Source: Candidatus Aminicenantota bacterium (GTDB taxonomy: Bacteria > Acidobacteriota > Aminicenantia > UBA2199). From it: DNA of 5,220 bases. The stretch spans positions 1-5,220 of the forward strand of contig JAPKZM010000305.1 of assembly GCA_026393775.1 (NCBI GenBank), read 5' to 3'. Within the stretch, counting starts at the first letter, position 1. Each line of letters begins with the position of its first letter. Under the pieces are notes generated by a model, which was not told where the DNA came from, searched no databases, and worked only from the letters and a program-made list of their open reading frames with translations. Made by a program: the position numbers and the translations under genes. Below are positions 1 through 5,220 of this stretch, one piece after another.

Positions 1-683
1 TCCAGGACCACTTTTTTCAGGTTGCGGCCGGCCTGCTCCGCCACCCGGCGCCCGGCTTGGTCACTGCCGGTCAGGGTGACGGCGTCGAGCAATGGATGGG
101 CGATCAAGGGCGCCACCAGTTCGGGACCGATGCGCAGCGAGACGAACACGTGATCGGGGAAGCCGGCCTGCCTGAAAATATCGTCGATGGCTTGAGCGCA
201 GCCGGGCACGTTGGAGGAATGCTTGAGCAGGCAGACATTGCCGGCCATCAGGGCCGGGGCGGCGAAACGAAAGACCTGCCAAAAGGGAAAATTCCAGGGC
301 ATGACCGCCAGTATCGTTCCCAGCGGATCGAAGCGGACATAGCCTGTCTCGGCGCCGGTAACGACGGTCTCGGGGGCAAGCATTTTTTCTGCGTTCTCGG
401 CGTAATGGACGCAGACCGCGGCGCATTTTTCAATTTCCGCCCTGGCCTGGAGAACGGGCTTGCCCATTTCAAGGCTCATCATCCGTGCCAGCTCCCCTTT
501 CTCCTTCGCCAATATTTGCGCCGTCCGCAGCAGCAAGCCGCGGCGTTGGCCGAATTCACTTTTCCGCCAACCCAAAAAAGCCTGGCGAGATATTTCCAGG
601 TCGGCTTCGACCTGGGTCCACGATTGCGTTTCAACCGCTCGGCCCTTTTCGCCGCTGGCCGGGTTGATCGATTGCAAAAGCAT
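1..683 (-). CDS. Succinate-semialdehyde/aldehyde dehydrogenase, Sad (YneI)-like, N-terminal part
   Basis: This is the N-terminal 227 residues of an NAD(P)+-dependent aldehyde dehydrogenase that continues past the left window edge. I translated it by hand from the minus strand. The stretch around residues 120-164 (PLGTILAVMPWNFPFWQVFR, then AGN and LLKHSSNVPGCAQ) matches the E. coli Sad/YneI type of succinate-semialdehyde dehydrogenase closely. Asn131 of PWNF is the conserved oxyanion residue and Lys154 the conserved cofactor-binding lysine. LTGSDQAGRRVAEQAG (204-219) is the conserved nucleotide-binding segment. The visible part stops at KKVVL, just before the expected ELGG motif with the catalytic Glu. 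That Glu and the catalytic Cys are therefore outside the window, so activity cannot be judged. Sad-type enzymes are about 460 residues, so roughly half is visible. The ATG at 681-683 has AGGAGA 6 nt upstream, and the gene starts 15 nt after the glycosyltransferase stop, which suggests co-transcription. The enzyme is probably cytosolic, with no signal peptide. The family call is secure; the exact aldehyde substrate is inferred. Confidence 0.92.
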   Translation of the reverse strand, partial: MLLQSINPASGEKGRAVETQSWTQVEADLEISRQAFLGWRKSEFGQRRGLLLRTAQILAKEKGELARMMSLEMGKPVLQARAEIEKCAAVCVHYAENAEKMLAPETVVTGAETGYVRFDPLGTILAVMPWNFPFWQVFRFAAPALMAGNVCLLKHSSNVPGCAQAIDDIFRQAGFPDHVFVSLRIGPELVAPLIAHPLLDAVTLTGSDQAGRRVAEQAGRNLKKVVL

Positions 684-689
684 GATGGG

Positions 690-695
690 TCTCCT
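690..695 (-). promoter_or_regulatory. Ribosome binding site of the aldehyde dehydrogenase gene
   Basis: AGGAGA on the minus strand, 6 nt before the ATG at 681-683. It lies inside the 15-nt gap after the glycosyltransferase stop codon. It fixes the dehydrogenase start, because the reading frame begins with a plausible family N-terminus (MLLQSINPASGE). The core AGGAGACC is the same as before tdh. Confidence 0.8.
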
Positions 696-698
696 GTT

Positions 699-1634
699 TT
701 AGGAATTGCTTTTCCCGCAGAGCGAGAGAATTTGCTCGTAGGCGCGCTTTTCCTCTTGGCTGCGCGGGTCGGAACGATGCGCGAGGCGGCGGAGCTTGGC
801 GCCGAATTTCCAGGCGAGGTATTTTTTCAACAGCCGCAAGGAGAAGGCACGCCCGTATTTTTGATACATGTACAACTGGCTTTTACGGTATTCGAGCCAG
901 ACGGAGGGCGCAGCAGCCATGCTGCGGCCGCGAAGGTGCCTGACCTTGGCGCCGGTGAAATAGACGACCTTTTTGCCCATCGCCCGCGCCCGCAAGCACA
1001 GGTCGTGGTCTTCAAAATACAGGAACATGTTCTCATCGAAAGGGGGCTGTCCGGCGAACATCTCCCTGCGGGTCAAAAGGCAGGCGCCGCTGACCCAGGA
1101 TGTCGTTTTTTGAAAGGGCTTGCCGCGGTGCCAGTGATATCGCCATCTCTCGATCACCGGGGCCAGGGCCTTTTGATAGAACTCCGCTAGCAGGGAAATC
1201 TTCGCGCCGTAGGAAAGTTGAAAGGAACCGTCGGAATTAATGAGCGTCGGGCCAAGAACACCGATCCGTTGGTCGTGCTCCAGCACCCCGACCATAGAGG
1301 CGACGGCCGTGCCGATCACTTCGGCGTCGCTGTTCAGAAAAAGCAGGTATTCGCCCCGGGCCAATGCGGCGCCGCGGTTGTTGGCCCAGCCGAAGCCGTG
1401 GTTGGCCGGGCTGCGGATCACGCGGATGTCATGAAAATATTCGTTGAGGAATTCCTGCACATCGGCGCCGGAATGGTTGTCCACCACGATGATCTCATGA
1501 GAGAACTGCGGCGGGTTGGCTTTGAACGCGCCAATGGCGGCCTTCAGCAGCTCGAACTGGTTGAAGCTGACGATGATGACCGAGCATTTCACCTCCGCCG
1601 GCGCCGGGTCACGCGAGGATGATCTTTCCGGCAT
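699..1634 (-). CDS. Glycosyltransferase family 2, rhamnosyltransferase (WbbL)-like
   Basis: A 311-residue GT-A fold glycosyltransferase that would move a sugar from a nucleotide-sugar donor to a glycan or lipid-linked acceptor at the cytosolic side of the membrane. Visible family 2 motifs, in order, are CSVIIVSFN (17-25), EIIVVDNHS (47-55), the NHGFGWANNRGA segment (78-89) typical of rhamnosyltransferase-like members, LNSDAEV (100-106) at the DXD-equivalent position, WVSGACLLTRREMF (180-193) and FLYFEDHDLCLRARAMG (204-220), whose acidic cluster holds the presumed catalytic base. There is no signal peptide or membrane segment. The tail from about residue 262 is rich in Lys and Arg and could help membrane attachment. 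The ATG overlaps the tdh 3' end by 26 nt, is the only ATG/GTG/TTG start seen before the GT core apart from a GTG at 1590-1592, and lacks a clear Shine-Dalgarno site, so translational coupling to tdh is likely. Family membership is sure; donor, acceptor and polysaccharide are unknown, and no other glycan gene is in view. Confidence 0.92.
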   Translation of the reverse strand: MPERSSSRDPAPAEVKCSVIIVSFNQFELLKAAIGAFKANPPQFSHEIIVVDNHSGADVQEFLNEYFHDIRVIRSPANHGFGWANNRGAALARGEYLLFLNSDAEVIGTAVASMVGVLEHDQRIGVLGPTLINSDGSFQLSYGAKISLLAEFYQKALAPVIERWRYHWHRGKPFQKTTSWVSGACLLTRREMFAGQPPFDENMFLYFEDHDLCLRARAMGKKVVYFTGAKVRHLRGRSMAAAPSVWLEYRKSQLYMYQKYGRAFSLRLLKKYLAWKFGAKLRRLAHRSDPRSQEEKRAYEQILSLCGKSNS

Positions 1635-2646
1635 TGCCCGAAAGCCCCACTTCGAAAGCGGTCTTGAAGTCTTCCAGCTTGAAGCGATGGGTGATCAGCG
1701 GCTTCAGATCGACCCGGCCCGATACCAGCAGGGCGTCCATCTGGTACCAGGTTTCGAACATGCGTCGGCCGTTGATTCCCTGGACGGTCACGCCGGGGAA
1801 GATAATATCCTTGGCGAGATCCATGCTGATCGGCTGGGAGTGAATGCCCAACAATGAAAAGCGCCCGTTTTTTCGGATGGAACGGAAGCCCTGGGCGATG
1901 GCCGCCGGGTGGCCCGACATTTCCAGCACGACGTCCATTCCCTGCCCGTTCGTTAAGGCGGCGACGATCGCGGCCGGGTTTTCACTGCCGGGATCAATCA
2001 CCCGGTCGGCTCCCATTTTCATGGCCAATTCCCGGCGGAAGGGCATGATCTCGCTGACCAGCACCAGGGAGGCACCGGCCGCCTTGCAGACCGGAATGGC
2101 GGCTATGCCGATCGGGCCGCCGCCGAGGATGAGGAACGATTTTCCCACCGTGGCCCCGGCCATGACCGTGTGCACGGCGTTGCCGAACGGGTCGTAGATG
2201 GCCGCGAACTCCGGGTCGATCCCCATGGGGACGCGCCAGAGGTTGGACTCGGGCACGGCGATATATTCGGCGAAGCAGCCGTTTCCGTCCACGCCCAGGA
2301 TGACCACGTTTTCGCACAAATGGGCGTTGCCGGTGCGGCATTGGAAACATTGTTTGCAAACCACGTGCATTTCGGCCGTCACCAATTCGCCGACCCGGTA
2401 GTGACGGACATCATGACCGGTCTCGACGATGGCGCCGTAGAACTCGTGGCCCGTGGTCACGGGCGGCTTCAGTCGGTTCTGCGACCATTCGTCCCACTTG
2501 TAGATGTGGAGATCGGTGCCGCAGATGGCCCGCTTGTGAACCTGGATCAGCACTTCGTTGGCCTGGATCGCGGGTATGGGGATCTCCCGCATTTCCAGCC
2601 CGGGCCCGGCCTGCATTTTTCTAAGTGCTTTCATCATTCCGGTCAT
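1609..2646 (-). CDS. tdh: L-threonine 3-dehydrogenase, zinc-dependent MDR family
   Basis: A 345-residue cytosolic medium-chain zinc dehydrogenase that oxidises L-threonine to 2-amino-3-ketobutyrate with NAD+, the first step of threonine breakdown to glycine and acetyl-CoA or to aminoacetone. Numbered from the ATG at 2644-2646, the catalytic zinc region shows ICGTDLHIYKWDEWSQ (41-56, with Cys42) and GHE (66-68). The structural zinc site has four cysteines at 97, 100, 103 and 111. The diagnostic threonine dehydrogenase segment DPFGNAVHT is at 152-160. The Rossmann motif GGGPIG is at 175-180, followed by an acidic residue (Glu199) that favours NAD+. LEMSG, GRRMFETWYQM and ITHRF also match E. coli Tdh (341 residues). 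I chose this ATG because AGGAGA lies 5 nt upstream; a TTG at 2674-2676 would add ten unlikely residues. The usual partner kbl (2-amino-3-ketobutyrate CoA ligase) is not in the window. A broader polyol or alcohol dehydrogenase role is a less likely alternative. Confidence 0.93.
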   Translation of the reverse strand: MTGMMKALRKMQAGPGLEMREIPIPAIQANEVLIQVHKRAICGTDLHIYKWDEWSQNRLKPPVTTGHEFYGAIVETGHDVRHYRVGELVTAEMHVVCKQCFQCRTGNAHLCENVVILGVDGNGCFAEYIAVPESNLWRVPMGIDPEFAAIYDPFGNAVHTVMAGATVGKSFLILGGGPIGIAAIPVCKAAGASLVLVSEIMPFRRELAMKMGADRVIDPGSENPAAIVAALTNGQGMDVVLEMSGHPAAIAQGFRSIRKNGRFSLLGIHSQPISMDLAKDIIFPGVTVQGINGRRMFETWYQMDALLVSGRVDLKPLITHRFKLEDFKTAFEVGLSGNAGKIILA

Positions 2647-2651
2647 GACGG

Positions 2652-2657
2652 TCTCCT
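2652..2657 (-). promoter_or_regulatory. Ribosome binding site of tdh
   Basis: AGGAGA on the minus strand, preceded by a run of A and placed 5 nt before the ATG at 2644-2646. It decides the tdh start in favour of this ATG over the upstream in-frame TTG at 2674-2676, which has no such site. Confidence 0.85.
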
Positions 2658-2681
2658 TTTTTAAGCGACAATTCAAGACCC

Positions 2682-2710
2682 ATCATATAATTTTTAGCGT
2701 CCGAATTCAA
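2682..2710 (-). promoter_or_regulatory. Predicted sigma70-type promoter for the tdh operon
   Basis: On the minus strand, TTGAAT (2705-2710, four of six consensus bases, including the strong TTGA) is separated by exactly 17 nt from TATGAT (2682-2687, five of six). Transcription would start near 2675, giving a leader of about 29 nt that includes the tdh ribosome binding site. It would drive tdh, the glycosyltransferase and the aldehyde dehydrogenase. This is a prediction from sequence only and assumes a standard housekeeping sigma factor. Confidence 0.6.
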
Positions 2711-2719
2711 GTGCCCCGC

Positions 2720-4840
2720 TTACTCCCTGATCCCCAATTGTTCGAGAAGGAAAACGTATTGGAAAGCGACTTCATGCAAACGCAGGAAGCGTCCGGAAGC
2801 GCCGCCATGGCCGGATTCCATGTTGGTCTTCAGGAGGAGGGGATTGCCGTCGGTCTTGGCCATCCGCAGTTTGGCCACCCACTTGGCCGGCTCGAAGTAC
2901 TGGACCTGGGAGTCGTGCAGGCCGGTGGTCACCAGCAGCGCCGGGTAATCCTTGGCCCGGACGTTGTCGTAAGGGGAATAGGAAAGCATGTATTCGTAGC
3001 ATTCGGGCCGGTTGGGATCGCCCCATTCGTCGTACTCGGCCGTGGTCAGCGGGATGCTGGTATCGAGCATGGTGGTGACCACGTCGACGAAGGGCACGGC
3101 GGCGATGACGGCATGGAACAGGTCGGGCTGCAGGTTGACCACGGCGCCCATGAGCAGCCCGCCGGCGCTGCCGCCCACTGCGCACAGCTTGGCCGGACAC
3201 GTAAATCGGTGGCGCACCAGGTATTCGGCGCAGGAAATGAAGTCAGTAAACGTGTTGATCTTCTTGAACAATTTGCCATCCTCGTACCAGTAACGGCCCA
3301 ACTCCTGTCCGCCGCGGACATGAGCGATGGCAAAGATGAAACCGCGGTCCAACAGGCTCAGCACGTTGGAATTGAAGCCGGGATCGCTGGAATAGCCGTA
3401 TGCGCCGTATCCCTGAAGGAGCAACGGATTGTCGCCGCCGCGCACCATGCCTTTTTTGTAAACCAGGGAAATGGGAATCAGGGTGCCATCGTGTCCCGGC
3501 GCCAGCAGGCGTTCGGTCTGATAGTTTTCCGGTTGATAGCCGCCGAGAACCTCACTCTGCTTGAGCAGCTGTCTCTCTTTGGTTTTCATGTTGAAATCAT
3601 AGGTCGAGTCGGGGGTGACCGGCGATTGGTAGGAAAAACGCAACAGGTCGGTGCCCGGTTCGGGGACGGGCCGTATGGAAGCCATGTAGGTCTGCTCCGG
3701 GAATTCCAGATAATACCCCTGAGTCTCCCCCCGGGGAATGACACGGATCTGCGGCAGACCGGCCCGGCGTTCAGCCAGCACCAGGTAGTCGTTGAAAAGG
3801 GCAACATCCTCGAGCAGCACGTCATCGCGGTGGGCGATGAGTTCCTGCCAGTTTTCCCTGGCGGTCTTATCAGCGGTCGCCAGCATCAGGCGGAAATTGC
3901 GCGCCCCGTCGTTGGTGCGGATATAAAAGCGATCGGCCAGATGATCGACATCATAGAGAATCCCGCGGCGGCGCGGTTGAAATACCTTGAACTCGCCCTT
4001 CGGCTGTCCGGCGTCCAGGTAGCGGTACTCGCTGGTCAGCGTGCTTTGCGAGGTGATGAAAATATATTTCCTTGAACGGCTCTTGGCCAAATAGGCGTCG
4101 AACGTCGGGTCTTTTTCGTTGTAGGTTTCCACATCCTTCTTGGCGGCGGAACCGAGGCTATGGCGGCAGATCTTATAGGGGCGCAGGGTTTCCGGATCGA
4201 TGACCGGGTAGAAAACGGTTTTGCTGTCGCTGGCCCAGACAATCTGGCCGGCGGTCATGGGAATACTTTCCGTGAAGATCTTGCCGCTTTTCAGGCTCTT
4301 GAAATGGATCCGGTATTGGCGCCGGGAGACATAGTCCACGCTATAGGCCAGGAGGGTGTTATCGGGACTGACCTCGACATCGCCGATGGAGAAGTATGCC
4401 TTGCCCTCGCCCATGCGGTTGCCGTCCAGCATGACCTCTTCATCGCCCTGCAGTGTTCCCTTTTTACGGCAAAACACCGGATAGTTCTTGCCGGCCACGT
4501 AGCGTGTATAATACCAATAGCCGTTTTCACTGAAGGGCACCGAAACGTCATTCTGCTTTTTGCGGCCGACCAGTTCCTGGTAGATTTTCTCCTGCAATTT
4601 CAAAGTCGGCTTCATCACGGCGTCGGTATAGGCATTCTCCGCCTTAAGGTAGTCAATGACCTTGGGGTTGGCGCGCTCGTTCAGCCAGTAATAGGGATCG
4701 ATACGGGTATGACCGTGGAGGGTCAATTCTTTTTTTATTCTTTCAGCCAGCGGCGGCTTAGGCAGCTCTTGCCCCGGGATCCAAGCCGGAACCATTAACG
4801 CAATAAAAACAATCCCCAATAAAATTCTTTTTTTGTTCAT
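2720..4840 (-). CDS. ptrB: Oligopeptidase B (peptidase family S9A) with N-terminal signal peptide
   Basis: A 706-residue serine oligopeptidase that cleaves short peptides after Lys or Arg. From the ATG at 4838-4840, residues 1-24 form a signal peptide: basic MNKKR, then a hydrophobic core to about Trp20, then a likely cut near IPG/QE. The family N-terminal block (LTLHGHTRIDPYYWLNER, about 39-56) follows, then a beta-propeller to about residue 430 and an alpha/beta-hydrolase domain. The triad is Ser558 in GGSAGG, Asp643 in TGLHDSQVQYFEPAKW and His678 in ESGHGG. Their spacing (85 and 35) equals that of E. coli oligopeptidase B (Ser532, Asp617, His652), so the enzyme is offset by a constant 26 residues, about the size of the leader. 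The P1 acidic pair is Glu602 and Asp604 (E. coli Glu576 and Glu578). At the P2 pocket Asp486 is kept but the second Asp is Gly488. E. coli PtrB lacks a leader; export here would be to the periplasm or outside. GGAG lies 5 nt before the ATG; an in-frame TTG at 4868-4870 is less likely. Its cell role is unknown. Confidence 0.95.
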   Translation of the reverse strand: MNKKRILLGIVFIALMVPAWIPGQELPKPPLAERIKKELTLHGHTRIDPYYWLNERANPKVIDYLKAENAYTDAVMKPTLKLQEKIYQELVGRKKQNDVSVPFSENGYWYYTRYVAGKNYPVFCRKKGTLQGDEEVMLDGNRMGEGKAYFSIGDVEVSPDNTLLAYSVDYVSRRQYRIHFKSLKSGKIFTESIPMTAGQIVWASDSKTVFYPVIDPETLRPYKICRHSLGSAAKKDVETYNEKDPTFDAYLAKSRSRKYIFITSQSTLTSEYRYLDAGQPKGEFKVFQPRRRGILYDVDHLADRFYIRTNDGARNFRLMLATADKTARENWQELIAHRDDVLLEDVALFNDYLVLAERRAGLPQIRVIPRGETQGYYLEFPEQTYMASIRPVPEPGTDLLRFSYQSPVTPDSTYDFNMKTKERQLLKQSEVLGGYQPENYQTERLLAPGHDGTLIPISLVYKKGMVRGGDNPLLLQGYGAYGYSSDPGFNSNVLSLLDRGFIFAIAHVRGGQELGRYWYEDGKLFKKINTFTDFISCAEYLVRHRFTCPAKLCAVGGSAGGLLMGAVVNLQPDLFHAVIAAVPFVDVVTTMLDTSIPLTTAEYDEWGDPNRPECYEYMLSYSPYDNVRAKDYPALLVTTGLHDSQVQYFEPAKWVAKLRMAKTDGNPLLLKTNMESGHGGASGRFLRLHEVAFQYVFLLEQLGIRE

Positions 4841-4845
4841 GGCAG

Positions 4846-4849
4846 CTCC
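4846..4849 (-). promoter_or_regulatory. Ribosome binding site of the oligopeptidase B gene
   Basis: GGAG on the minus strand (within TTGGAG), 5 nt before the ATG at 4838-4840. It supports starting the protein at MNKKRILLG, which gives a textbook signal peptide, over the TTG at 4868-4870. Confidence 0.75.
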
Positions 4850-4876
4850 AAGAATGATTTCCAAATGCAAAAACCG

Positions 4877-4885
4877 ATTATAGCA
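4877..4885 (-). promoter_or_regulatory. Predicted extended -10 promoter for the oligopeptidase B gene
   Basis: On the minus strand TGCTATAAT is a perfect extended -10 element (TGnTATAAT). The region 17 nt upstream (4900-4905, TGTCTA) is a poor -35, which extended -10 promoters can tolerate. Transcription would begin near 4870, giving a leader of about 30 nt with the GGAG site. Sequence prediction only. Confidence 0.5.
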
Positions 4886-4926
4886 AAGCGGAGTGCTTTT
4901 AGACAGAATATGATTATTTTAACAAT

Positions 4927-4937
4927 TATAATATAAT
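4927..4937 (+). promoter_or_regulatory. Two overlapping TATAAT -10 boxes for the plus-strand gene
   Basis: TATAAT occurs at 4927-4932 and again at 4932-4937, sharing one T. Both match the -10 consensus perfectly and lie 17-22 nt before the ATG at 4955, so the leader would be very short (about 10-16 nt). No good -35 is present at 16-18 nt from either box, so strength and exact start are uncertain. Confidence 0.4.
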
Positions 4938-4944
4938 GTGCGCT

Positions 4945-4949
4945 AAGGT
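4945..4949 (+). promoter_or_regulatory. Weak ribosome binding site of the plus-strand gene
   Basis: AAGGT, 5 nt before the ATG at 4955-4957. It is a shorter match than those of the minus-strand genes, but the spacing is right and it supports this start. Confidence 0.5.
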
Positions 4950-4954
4950 ACTGC

Positions 4955-5220
4955 ATGACAAATAAAAAATCGGTTTGGCTTTGGCTGCTCGCCTCGTTGC
5001 TGACCGTTGCTGTGGCCGTCTATCAGCGCGTCAGCGGGCCGACCTACCCGGTCAGGGGAAAGGAAACGCTGGCCGGCGCCGAAGTCCAATACAAGTTCTA
5101 CCGCAGCTGGACCTCGGGGCAAGAATTGCCGGTGCGCATCACGATCAGCCACGGCATTGACGGTGCCTGGCTTTATTACAGCCGCTATCCCCTGCTTGCC
5201 GGTGAGAATTGGACGAAAAC
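4955..5220 (+). CDS. Membrane-anchored protein of unknown function, N-terminal part
   Basis: The first 88 residues of a protein that runs past the right edge. I translated it directly; the frame has no stop from the ATG at 4955 to the window end. The start is MTNKKSVWLWLL: a short basic end, then one hydrophobic segment (about residues 7-22), then YQRVSGPTYPVRGK. The rest (about 37-88) is polar with alternating hydrophobic residues, aromatic-rich (WLYYSRYP at 72-79) and looks beta-rich, suggesting a domain outside the cytoplasm. The segment could be a signal anchor or an uncleaved leader; no clear signal peptidase site or lipobox Cys is visible. I do not recognise a named family and give no function. 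It is divergent from the oligopeptidase B gene and may share its promoter region. Codon choice after the first few residues is GC-rich like its neighbours, which supports real coding. Confidence 0.75.
   Translation, partial: MTNKKSVWLWLLASLLTVAVAVYQRVSGPTYPVRGKETLAGAEVQYKFYRSWTSGQELPVRITISHGIDGAWLYYSRYPLLAGENWTK

Larger units (their letters stand above)
2647..2719. other. Intergenic gap between the oligopeptidase gene and tdh
   Basis: A 73-nt AT-rich gap between two minus-strand genes. It holds the tdh promoter and ribosome binding site described separately. On the minus strand CTTGAATT occurs twice, once within the -35 region and once near the expected transcription start, which is a possible but weak operator-like direct repeat. 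I see no GC-rich hairpin followed by a T run, so the oligopeptidase transcript may read through into tdh. Confidence 0.6.
4841..4954. other. Divergent intergenic promoter region
   Basis: A 114-nt AT-rich gap between the minus-strand oligopeptidase gene and the plus-strand membrane protein gene. It carries -10-like boxes on both strands, described separately. The 8-bp ATTATAAT at 4925-4932 is its own reverse complement, so it offers a TATAAT in both directions. No RNA gene or coding ORF of note is seen. Confidence 0.65.

Noticed and set aside
57..1190. A long open frame of 377 codons on the plus strand
   Set aside because: It is antisense to two well-supported genes (aldehyde dehydrogenase and GT2), spans their junction, and its product shows no family motif. 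It reflects the codon bias of the opposite strand.
2170..2664. A 164-codon open frame on the plus strand
   Set aside because: It is antisense to tdh, whose zinc and Rossmann motifs are intact. There is no supporting start signal.
2674..2676. TTG as the tdh start, adding ten residues
   Set aside because: The ATG at 2644-2646 has a near-ideal AGGAGA site and gives a length close to E. coli Tdh.
2694..2722. Possible terminator after oligopeptidase B (AGCG paired with CGCT, then an A-rich stretch on the minus strand)
   Set aside because: The stem is only four pairs with a long loop, and it is followed by A rather than T on the coding strand, so it does not fit an intrinsic terminator. The region is better explained by the tdh promoter.
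2558..4075. A 505-codon open frame on the plus strand
   Set aside because: It lies opposite the tdh start and most of the oligopeptidase B gene. The product is low in recognisable motifs and rich in Gly, Val, Gln and His, as expected from reading GC-rich codons backwards.
4160..4798. A 212-codon open frame on the plus strand
   Set aside because: It is fully antisense to the N-terminal propeller of oligopeptidase B, and no domain is recognisable.
4868..4870. TTG as the oligopeptidase B start, adding ten residues
   Set aside because: It would fall at the predicted transcription start and place MHLEIILGAA before a proper signal peptide. The ATG at 4838-4840 has its own GGAG site.
4936..4965. 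A 9-residue mini-ORF (MCAKVLHDK) overlapping the start of the plus-strand gene, considered as a leader peptide
   Set aside because: It has no Shine-Dalgarno site, and its ATG lies within or at the edge of the predicted -10 box, so it is probably not in the transcript.

Overview
The window reads as ordinary chromosomal DNA from a bacterium. It is compact and fairly GC-rich in coding regions, with short AT-rich gaps and Shine-Dalgarno sites of the AGGAG type. A secreted-type oligopeptidase B argues for a cell envelope with an export route, probably Gram-negative. Non-proteobacterial lineages such as Acidobacteriota or Aminicenantota would fit, but that assignment is a low-confidence inference. 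No RNA gene, mobile element, CRISPR array or long repeat was seen.

Layout, left to right. Four genes lie on the minus strand, so they are transcribed from right to left. At the left edge is the N-terminal half of a Sad/YneI-type succinate-semialdehyde dehydrogenase (1-683, cut by the window edge). Before it in transcription order come a GT2-family glycosyltransferase (699-1634), an L-threonine 3-dehydrogenase (tdh, 1609-2646) and an oligopeptidase B with a signal peptide (2720-4840). A divergent plus-strand gene for an unrecognised membrane-anchored protein starts at 4955 and runs off the right edge.

Transcription. The genes tdh, GT2 and aldehyde dehydrogenase look like one operon. The glycosyltransferase start overlaps the tdh stop by 26 nt, and the dehydrogenase starts 15 nt after the glycosyltransferase stop. 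A good sigma70-like promoter (TTGAAT, 17 nt, TATGAT) lies in the 73-nt gap before tdh. I see no convincing terminator between the oligopeptidase gene and tdh, so readthrough is possible. The 114-nt divergent gap at 4841-4954 holds an extended -10 (TGCTATAAT) facing the oligopeptidase gene and two overlapping TATAAT boxes facing the plus-strand gene.

Function. Tdh oxidises threonine to 2-amino-3-ketobutyrate. The downstream dehydrogenase probably oxidises a small semialdehyde or aldehyde. The glycosyltransferase between them has no obvious metabolic link to either. The oligopeptidase keeps its full catalytic triad but is predicted to be exported, and it lacks one of the two acidic P2-pocket residues of the enterobacterial enzyme. 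Nothing here is clearly a new system. The most notable points are the exported, altered oligopeptidase B and the mixed operon.
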